Below, in pieces: positions 53,965-59,020 of a DNA stretch of 59,020 nt. A program made the position numbers and the translations under genes. Numbering within the stretch: position 1 is the first letter of the stretch; each line of letters begins with the position of its first letter. The notes beneath the pieces were generated by a model. It ran no database searches. It worked only from the letters and a program-made list of their open reading frames with translations, and was not told the DNA's origin. Source of the stretch: an uncultured Clostridium sp. (GTDB taxonomy: Bacteria > Bacillota > Clostridia > TANB77 > CAG-508). The stretch spans positions 1 to 59,020 of the forward strand of contig USAE01000002.1 in the NCBI GenBank assembly GCA_900552655.1, in the 5' to 3' direction.

Positions 53965-54126
53965 ATGGATGTTACTTTAAAAATTCAAAAACATAGAGCA
54001 AAATTAGAACAAATGATTTTAGACAAAGAGGACTATAATGACATTGTGAGGCAAAGCCAAAAGTTGGATAAATACATAAATATCGCAATGGAGCAAATGA
54101 TGTCGAAATCAAGAAGTAATAACTAA
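53965..54126 (+). CDS. Spo0E-like aspartyl-phosphate phosphatase
   Basis: The 53-residue protein starts at ATG 53965, seven bases after AGGAGGG. It has two predicted helices with the signature SQKLDKYI (about 34), matching the SQxLDxxI motif of Spo0E-like phosphatases that remove phosphate from Spo0A. The upstream sequence carries a perfect Spo0A box, so negative feedback is likely. It was found as a small ORF with its own terminator. Confidence 0.88.
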   Translation: MDVTLKIQKHRAKLEQMILDKEDYNDIVRQSQKLDKYINIAMEQMMSKSRSNN

Positions 54127-54154
54127 AAGCACTATTCAATAGAATAGTGCTTTT
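54125..54154 (+). terminator. Terminator of the Spo0E-like gene
   Basis: A perfect 13-bp stem, AAAAGCACTATTC / GAATAGTGCTTTT, with a four-base loop. Confidence 0.85.
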
Positions 54155-54197
54155 AGTGAAAGTATTAATAAATTTAAAGAATAAAATAACAATATGA

Positions 54198-54226
54198 TTG
54201 ACATTATAAAGAATAAGAAATAAAAT
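54198..54226 (+). promoter_or_regulatory. Promoter of fba
   Basis: TTGACA (54198-54203) and TAAAAT (54221-54226) are 17 bases apart. Confidence 0.75.
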
Positions 54227-54261
54227 AATAGAGAAAATGAATTTAAGGAAGGTGATTTTTT

Positions 54262-55191
54262 ATGCCATTTGTAACAACAAAGGAAATGTTTGAAAAATCT
54301 ATGAAGGAGAAATTTGCAATAGGTGCATTTAATATTAATAATATGGAGTTTGTACAAGCAATAATGGATGCAGCAGCTAAAGAAAACTCACCAGTTATAT
54401 TACAAACTTCAGCAAGTGCTATAAAATATGCAAGAATACCATATTTAAAGAAAATGATAGAAGCTGGTTTAGAAGAACATGATATTCCAGTAGCACTACA
54501 CTTAGATCATGGGCCAGATTTTGAAACTTGTAAAATGTGTGTAGATAATGGTTATACATCAATAATGTTTGACGGTTCAAAATACGACTTCGAAACAAAT
54601 ATTAAATTAACAAAAGAAGTTGTAGATTATGCTCATGCACATGGTGTAGTAGTAGAAGCAGAACTTGGAAAATTAGCAGGAATTGAAGACGATGTTAATG
54701 TTTCTGCGGAAGATGCAATGTATACAGATCCAGAAGAAGCAAAAGAATTTGTAGAAAGAACAGGATGCGATTCTTTAGCGATAGCAATTGGAACAAGTCA
54801 TGGAGCTTACAAATTTAAAGGTGAAGCAAAATTAAGATTTGATATTTTAGCTAAAATAAAAGAAAAAATACCAAATACACCAATAGTATTACATGGAGCT
54901 TCAACAGTTATACCAGAACTTGTAGAAATTTGTAACAAATATGGAGCAGACCTACCAGGAGCAAAAGGTGTTCCAGACGAAATATTACATGAAGCAAGTA
55001 CTTTAGGAGTATCAAAAATAAATGTAGATACAGACTTAAGATTAGCTATGACAGCAGGAATAAGAGAAACATTTGTAGAAAGCCCAAATGTATTTGACCC
55101 AAGAAAATATATGGGAAAAGGAAGAGACTTAATAGAAGAAACAGTAGCACACAAAATAAGAGAAGTATTTGGTTCAAGCAACAAAGCATAA
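54262..55191 (+). CDS. fba: Class II fructose-bisphosphate aldolase
   Basis: The glycolytic and gluconeogenic enzyme cleaves fructose 1,6-bisphosphate. The 309-residue class II (zinc) protein has GAFNINNMEFVQAI, the zinc motif ALHLDHGPDFE (about 81), EAELGKLAGIEDDV (about 135), IGTSHGAYKF, LHGAST and the phosphate loop KINVDTDLR. AAGGAAGG lies before ATG. A REP copy starts just after the stop. Confidence 0.96.
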   Translation: MPFVTTKEMFEKSMKEKFAIGAFNINNMEFVQAIMDAAAKENSPVILQTSASAIKYARIPYLKKMIEAGLEEHDIPVALHLDHGPDFETCKMCVDNGYTSIMFDGSKYDFETNIKLTKEVVDYAHAHGVVVEAELGKLAGIEDDVNVSAEDAMYTDPEEAKEFVERTGCDSLAIAIGTSHGAYKFKGEAKLRFDILAKIKEKIPNTPIVLHGASTVIPELVEICNKYGADLPGAKGVPDEILHEASTLGVSKINVDTDLRLAMTAGIRETFVESPNVFDPRKYMGKGRDLIEETVAHKIREVFGSSNKA

Positions 55192-55192
55192 C

Positions 55193-55221
55193 AGGGATCG
55201 GGGGACGGTCCTAAAAATCCC
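55193..55221 (+). repeat. REP-like palindrome, copy 4
   Basis: AGGGATCGGGGGACGGTCC and the closing ATCCC start two bases after the fba stop. Its right arm merges with the left arm of the terminator. Confidence 0.75.
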
Positions 55222-55252
55222 TTCTTTACATATTATAAAGAAGGGATTTTTT
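55213..55252 (+). terminator. Terminator of fba
   Basis: AAAAATCCCTTCTTTA (55213-55228) pairs with TAAAGAAGGGATTTTT (55236-55251). Confidence 0.9.
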
Positions 55253-55254
55253 AT

Positions 55255-55312
55255 ATATAATTATAGACTAACTAAGATTTTCTTAGAATTTATATTTGCA
55301 AGTAGAATATCA
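55255..55312 (+). repeat. Two-hairpin repeat, copy 3 (right half)
   Basis: CTAAGATTTTCTTAGAATTT then TATTTGCAAGTAGAATATCAGG matches the right half of the repeat at 34692. The AAAGTTCTC hairpin is missing. Confidence 0.6.
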
Positions 55313-55333
55313 GGTTCACTTTTTTCTATAAAA

Positions 55334-56011
55334 TTATTTATCTAATTTTTTGTTTTCAGGATTTTTAAAGCTTAAATACCATGTCATACCATTTTTATTT
55401 TTGCTAAGACTATCATTCCTTTGGCAAAGTGAGGAAAAAGTTTGTGGAGGAGGAATTATCATCGGGTTACCAGGAACCCAATTAGCAGGTGTCATACACT
55501 TATTTTGGTCAGCATATTGCAAAGCAGTTACAGTTCTTAATATTTCGGGGATATATCTACCTACATTCATAGGATAAACAAAAATGCTCCTAATAATTCC
55601 ATTATTATCAATAATAAAGACATTTCGTACAGTTTCAGTTGTACTTATATCATTGGAAATCATACCATATTTTCTAGAGATAATTCCGCTTTGATCTGCA
55701 ATAATTGGAAAATTTACAACAAGACCTGTCTTTAAATAAATATCATATAACCAAGCTAAATGGGAGTTTAAACCATCTACACTTATTCCAATAAGCTCGG
55801 TATTTATTTTCTTAAAATATGTATCTGCTTTAGCGAAGCCAATTATTTCGGTAGTACACACTGGGGTAAAGTCTCCAGGGTGAGAAAAAAATACTACCCA
55901 TTTGCCTTTATAGCTAGAAAGAGAAATATCACCAGTTGTAGAAATAGCATTAAAATCTGGAGCTTCCATACCAATTTTTAAATTGTTATTCATCATTATT
56001 TCATAATCCAT
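55334..56011 (-). CDS. Peroxiredoxin (AhpC/TSA, Prx6-like)
   Basis: The 225-residue protein has APDFNAISTTGDISLSSYKGKWVVFFSHPGDFTPVCTTE with the peroxidatic cysteine (about 53) and the conserved Pro/Thr before it. It has DGLNSHLAWLYDI and a long C-terminal arm with PANWVPGNPMIIPPP, typical of Prx6-type enzymes. It reduces hydrogen peroxide and organic peroxides with thiols. AAAGGAG lies before its ATG. Confidence 0.93.
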   Translation of the reverse strand: MDYEIMMNNNLKIGMEAPDFNAISTTGDISLSSYKGKWVVFFSHPGDFTPVCTTEIIGFAKADTYFKKINTELIGISVDGLNSHLAWLYDIYLKTGLVVNFPIIADQSGIISRKYGMISNDISTTETVRNVFIIDNNGIIRSIFVYPMNVGRYIPEILRTVTALQYADQNKCMTPANWVPGNPMIIPPPQTFSSLCQRNDSLSKNKNGMTWYLSFKNPENKKLDK

Positions 56012-56041
56012 AAAAATATACTCCTTTATATTTTTATTAAT

Positions 56042-56070
56042 AGTATATGGAATAAAAATATTTTTGTTAA
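56042..56070 (-). promoter_or_regulatory. Promoter of the peroxiredoxin gene
   Basis: On the minus strand TTAACA (56070-56065) and TATACT (56047-56042) are 17 bases apart. Confidence 0.6.
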
Positions 56071-56205
56071 TAAAATGTCAATAATAATAAAAATGTGGAT
56101 AATTAATAACGAAATAATTTGGTTAATAAAATACGAACTAGAATAAAAAAAGAATATAAGTGAATAATAAGAATAGTTACAATAAAGATATGGAGGTATA
56201 ATAAT

Positions 56206-56370
56206 ATGGAGTATAACCAAAAAATACATTGTTCGGTAGGTAGTTGTAAATATAATGATGTAACAGTTCAAGAATGCAAATTAAAGGCTATAAATGTTAT
56301 GCCAAATACAAATGTAAACACAGGGACTGAGAAAGAAACAATGTGTGTAAGTTATAAAAAAGACCAATAA
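56206..56370 (+). CDS. DUF1540 small cysteine protein
   Basis: The 54-residue protein (ATG 56206, nine bases after GGAGGT) has HCSVGSCKYND, then QECKLKAINVMPNTN and TMCVSYKKDQ. The four cysteines (C-x4-C, C, C) are the DUF1540 pattern, a small probably metal-binding family common in spore-forming Clostridia. The function is unknown. It is divergent from the peroxiredoxin gene. Confidence 0.88.
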   Translation: MEYNQKIHCSVGSCKYNDVTVQECKLKAINVMPNTNVNTGTEKETMCVSYKKDQ

Positions 56371-56380
56371 TATAAAAAAT

Positions 56381-56417
56381 AAAAAAGCACAATACGTTAT
56401 TTGTAATGTGCTTTTTT
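56381..56417 (+). terminator. Terminator of the DUF1540 gene
   Basis: AAAAAAGCACA (56381-56391) pairs with TGTGCTTTTTT (56407-56417). It is symmetrical, so it may also serve smpB on the minus strand. Confidence 0.85.
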
Positions 56418-56518
56418 ATACAGTAGGAAAGTTCTCCTAGTATGAGAACTTTCTGCACTAGAGAATTATGGAGAACATTAAATTTTCCTAAAATTTACAT
56501 TTATTATAAAATCTTAGA
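56412..56518 (+). repeat. Two-hairpin 105-bp repeat, copy 2
   Basis: TTTTTATACAGTAG opens the copy. AAAGTTCTC (56428-56436) / GAGAACTTT (56444-56452) and TTTCTGCACTAGAGAATTAT are shared with copy 1; the second hairpin has decayed. It follows a terminator directly. Confidence 0.75.
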
Positions 56519-56540
56519 TTTGAAAAATAAAACTTGAATT

Positions 56541-56999
56541 TTAAGAGCGTCCACCAATTCCAAAACCTTTTAATATTTGCTTATTAGCGTCTTTCTTTTT
56601 TAAATCTTCTCTTTTATCATATAATTTTTTACCTTTAGCAAGGGCAAGTTCCAATTTTACTAAACTTCCATTAAAATAGATACTTAATGGTATTAAAGCA
56701 TAACCTTTTTGTTTTATTTGACCATATAATTTTAGAATTTCTTTTTTATGTAGTAAAAGTTTTTTAGGTCTTAAAGGATCTTTATTATATATATTTCCAT
56801 GTTCATAAGGACTTATATGCATATTATATACATAGCATTCAGAATTAGAAATACTAGCATAACTATCTTTTAAATTAACTTTTCCTTGTCTAATAGATTT
56901 AATTTCTGTACCAGACAATACTATTCCAGTTTCATAAGTATCTAATATTTCATAATTATGTCTGGCGGTTGGATTTTTAGCAATTAATTTTGTGTTCAT
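56541..56999 (-). CDS. smpB: SsrA-binding protein SmpB
   Basis: SmpB brings tmRNA to stalled ribosomes in trans-translation. The 152-residue protein has KNPTARHNYEILDTYETGIVLSGTEIKSIRQGKVNLKDSYASI, MHISPYEHGNIYN, the HKKEILKL segment and the basic tail LYDKREDLKKKDANKQ. GAGAGGT lies before its ATG. The tmRNA gene is not next to it. Confidence 0.97.
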   Translation of the reverse strand: MNTKLIAKNPTARHNYEILDTYETGIVLSGTEIKSIRQGKVNLKDSYASISNSECYVYNMHISPYEHGNIYNKDPLRPKKLLLHKKEILKLYGQIKQKGYALIPLSIYFNGSLVKLELALAKGKKLYDKREDLKKKDANKQILKGFGIGGRS

Positions 57000-57058
57000 A
57001 AAATTACCTCTCTTATTTTTGTTATTTTATTATAACATGAAAATAAAAAAAGTAAAGA

Positions 57059-57090
57059 TTAAGCTGTTACAAAGGAAAGTAACAGCTTAA
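57059..57090 (-). terminator. Hairpin downstream of the minus-strand membrane gene
   Basis: TTAAGCTGTTAC (57059-57070) and GTAACAGCTTAA (57079-57090) form a perfect 12-bp stem with an eight-base loop. On the minus strand a T-rich run follows a few bases later. Confidence 0.65.
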
Positions 57091-57137
57091 AATTAGGAAC
57101 TTTAATTACACGCATAGTTTAATTAAAGTAATTTTTA

Positions 57138-57572
57138 CTATTCATCACGATTTCTTTTTAATAAATACCAAACAAGAAAAGCAATACCTAATGTAATAGC
57201 AACAACTATAATCCAAGACCAAACAGTACCATTAGAAAAAACTGAAGTGGTTGCATCGGTAGCAGTTTTTGTTACATTATATGCGCCATTTTTAGCACCT
57301 TCTGTAGCTTCAACAATACCGTTTTTAAAATCCTTTGTTTGCTCGGTAGTTTTTGTGACTATATTACTAGACATATCTTTCATTGAATTAGAAGTATTTT
57401 TTACAGCACCGTAGGCATTTTGCATAACATTTTCTGTATGCCCAACACCATTTTGTGTAGACTCCGCAGCTTTATGAAGCATATCGTTATTAGCGAAAGA
57501 ATTACCAGTTATAAAAAATATTATTAGAGCAGAAAATATAACAAAAGAAATCTTTTTAGCTAGATTAGCCAT
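57138..57572 (-). CDS. Small secreted single-pass membrane protein, unknown
   Basis: The 144-residue protein is not recognised. It has a signal peptide ending near GNSFAN, a low-complexity helical part of about 80 residues rich in Asn, Thr, Lys and Gly (NGVGHTENVMQNAYGAV, EATEGAKNGAYN), and a C-terminal helix with KRNRDE on the cytoplasmic side. GGAGG precedes its ATG. It has the same layout as the protein at 57688, suggesting a pair of wall-spanning helper or stress proteins. Confidence 0.65.
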   Translation of the reverse strand: MANLAKKISFVIFSALIIFFITGNSFANNDMLHKAAESTQNGVGHTENVMQNAYGAVKNTSNSMKDMSSNIVTKTTEQTKDFKNGIVEATEGAKNGAYNVTKTATDATTSVFSNGTVWSWIIVVAITLGIAFLVWYLLKRNRDE

Positions 57573-57649
57573 AATTTACCTCCTGCTAAAGTTTGAAATA
57601 TTATAAAATATCTCCTTATTATTTTTAGAAATTTAATAAAAAATATACA

Positions 57650-57680
57650 AAAAAAATAAACCAATCTAACTAAAGATTGG
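57650..57680 (-). terminator. Terminator of the minus-strand 96-residue gene
   Basis: On the minus strand CCAATCT (57680-57674) pairs with AGATTGG (57667-57661) and is followed by a T-rich run. Confidence 0.7.
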
Positions 57681-57687
57681 TAGAAAA

Positions 57688-57978
57688 TTAATGTTTTAAT
57701 CTAATTAATATCGCAATACTTAATAAGATAAGAAGTATTCCAATTACAATTAACAAAATATTTAAAATATTAGAAATATCTAAACCACCAGAAGCTGAAG
57801 TAGAAGAGTAGTTTGTAGGTGCAGGTGGAGCATAAGTGTCTTCCGTAACTGCAGTATTAGATGTTTCATTTGATGTAAGATTCATGTCTATATCATCCAC
57901 TGCAAAAACAGGGGAAATATTTACAAAAAATAAACTTAAAATTATTATTGGTACGATTAATAAAAATTTTTTTATCAT
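57688..57978 (-). CDS. Small secreted single-pass membrane protein, unknown
   Basis: The 96-residue protein is not recognised. It has a signal peptide ending near SPVFAV, a 35-residue Thr/Ser/Pro-rich extracellular part (APPAPTNYSSTSASGG) and a C-terminal helix with RLKH. GGAGG lies about nine bases before its ATG (MIKK). The region is short enough to act as a stalk or as a substrate for surface processing. Confidence 0.65.
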   Translation of the reverse strand: MIKKFLLIVPIIILSLFFVNISPVFAVDDIDMNLTSNETSNTAVTEDTYAPPAPTNYSSTSASGGLDISNILNILLIVIGILLILLSIAILIRLKH

Positions 57979-58091
57979 ATGTTTAAAACCTCCTAAAAAT
58001 GTCCTTATTCATATTATCTATTTTATACATAACAATCATACACAAAAATACAAAAAAAGTCCATACAAAACTAAAAAAAATTAAAAAAATA

Positions 58092-58120
58092 TTGACATTA
58101 TAAAATCTTAAATATATCTT
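58092..58120 (+). promoter_or_regulatory. Promoter of the right-edge gene
   Basis: TTGACA (58092-58097) and TATCTT (58115-58120) are 17 bases apart. Confidence 0.7.
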
Positions 58121-58139
58121 AAAGGAAAGGAGTGATAAC

Positions 58140-59020
58140 ATGGATGAATATATGCAAAAACTAGTGAAAAGTAAAGAATTTGAAATATATAAAAATTTAG
58201 ATAAAGCAACGCTAAAAATAATGTTAATGTACCTAAAATTTAATTTAATAGAAATATATAAACAAAATGAAAATGAAGCAAGTAATAATCAAATTAGATA
58301 TGCTGTTATAAAAAGTTGTATCCCATCAGATTACAATTATTTAGAGTTTTTGATGGACTGTAATTATAGAATTAATTTAAATCTTGCAAGAAATGTCTTT
58401 ATAGACAGAATTGGAGAAAAGAAAAACAAATGCCAAAATTGCAATATAGGGTATTGCATTAAATATTTATTAAGAAATTTTTTATGCGAAATATTAAAAA
58501 TACAAAATAGGGATAAAAGTATAATAAATGCTGAAGAATTAATAAAACAATTTTTAAATGAAGAAGATAACATTGTGTTAAATAACACGGCAAAAGTTCA
58601 ATTTGATAATATAGATATAGTTTCTTTAATGTTTGTAGAATTAATTTTAAAAAATAAATTTATACAATTAAAAGAATATAATGAGGAAACAAAAATAGCT
58701 AAATTTAATGTATTAAACTTAGTAAATTTAGAAGATTATACTTATTATATTAATAAAATACATCAATACTATTCTGGAGACTATAACAATGAAGTTGCAA
58801 TTAATATAGATGAATTTGAAAAAAGTATCAATCCTGCAGATGTGACCAATTATAAATATATTTATAAGCTAGCTTCATATTATACATTTTTAATAGAAAA
58901 TAAAAAAATAGATGTTATAAAACAATTAGAAAAATATATATTACAAAGAAATAAAGATAAAATTAGTAATAGAGGTAAATTATTTAATAGAATATATTTA
59001 GAACGTGTAGAAAAATTATC
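58140..59020 (+). CDS. Unknown soluble protein, 3' partial
   Basis: ATG 58140 follows AAGGAG with seven-base spacing and the frame is open to the right edge, at least 293 residues. The protein is not recognised. It is helical and Lys/Asn/Ile-rich, with a cysteine cluster CQNCNIGYC near residue 99 (CxxC plus C) that may bind a metal, and a YYSGDYNNEVAINIDEFEK segment near 205. It has no signal peptide or membrane helix. The start and promoter are good, so the gene is real; its function is open. Confidence 0.75.
   Translation, partial: MDEYMQKLVKSKEFEIYKNLDKATLKIMLMYLKFNLIEIYKQNENEASNNQIRYAVIKSCIPSDYNYLEFLMDCNYRINLNLARNVFIDRIGEKKNKCQNCNIGYCIKYLLRNFLCEILKIQNRDKSIINAEELIKQFLNEEDNIVLNNTAKVQFDNIDIVSLMFVELILKNKFIQLKEYNEETKIAKFNVLNLVNLEDYTYYINKIHQYYSGDYNNEVAINIDEFEKSINPADVTNYKYIYKLASYYTFLIENKKIDVIKQLEKYILQRNKDKISNRGKLFNRIYLERVEKL

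Noticed and set aside
53958..53967. ATG 53958 as the Spo0E-like start
   Set aside because: It touches the AGGAGGG site and is in another frame; ATG 53965 has correct spacing and the family motif.
56400..56540. tmRNA (ssrA) next to smpB
   Set aside because: The stretch downstream of smpB is a terminator and the two-hairpin repeat; no tRNA-like acceptor or tag reading frame is visible.

Overview
The window is AT-rich DNA (I judge well under 30% GC by eye) with dense genes, mostly on the + strand. Signs of a monoderm, probably spore-forming Clostridia-type Firmicute are: strong GGAGG ribosome sites, frequent TTG/GTG starts, TTGACA-17-TATAAT promoters, diaminopimelate dehydrogenase, Asp23/Gls24, DUF1540 and Spo0E-like proteins, and a putative Spo0A box. 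It looks like an uncultured gut-type lineage. I cannot name a genus, and I saw no rRNA, tRNA or CRISPR array.

Layout. 1-2431: end of a GtrII-like membrane protein plus a GtrB-like glycosyltransferase. 2569-9797: a secreted cell-wall operon holding a 3xRICIN-M14 peptidase, a 4xRICIN-glucosaminidase-2xSH3 protein, a cadherin-like membrane protein and an unknown anchored protein. 9912-12849: PRPP synthetase and two family-2 glycosyltransferases. 12981-17681: RuvB, two GT-C glycosyltransferases (one frameshifted) and QueH. 17705-21630: an accessory stretch downstream of queH (GNAT, RhuM, ASCH-MazG, GNAT, DUF4230, a 37-residue membrane protein) containing degraded copies of the queH 3' end, of RhuM and of an HTH gene. 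21738-26231: Ddh, a cysteine-synthase-like enzyme, an atypical small gene, an ABC-F ATPase. 26381-29440: two more GtrII-like paralogues. 29456-34856: DNA polymerase I, lytic transglycosylase, GalE, VanY-type carboxypeptidase. 34896-40396: heterodimeric ABC exporter, Asp23, HdeD-like protein, small alarmone synthetase. 40556-46152: P-type ATPase, YdcF, NadD, GT4, PlsC. 46283-53885: ArgS, GlmM, MetG, DUF3006, ComEC-like metallohydrolase, GT39. 53965-59020: Spo0E-like phosphatase, aldolase, peroxiredoxin, DUF1540, SmpB, two small secreted membrane proteins and a gene running off the right edge.

Theme. Much of the window builds or trims the envelope: lipid-linked sugar transfer (three GtrII-like, two GtrB-like and three GT-C proteins), peptidoglycan precursors (Ddh, GlmM, GalE), wall hydrolases (M14, glucosaminidase, SLT, VanY) and membrane lipids (GT4, PlsC).

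Most noteworthy: the lectin-armed wall-hydrolase operon; a REP-like palindrome family that supplies the C-termini of two unrelated proteins in the same reading frame; a second roughly 105-bp two-hairpin repeat placed just after terminators; repeated scars of the queH 3' end; and a Spo0E-like gene behind an apparent Spo0A-activated promoter. All assignments are by eye from motifs, without database searches.
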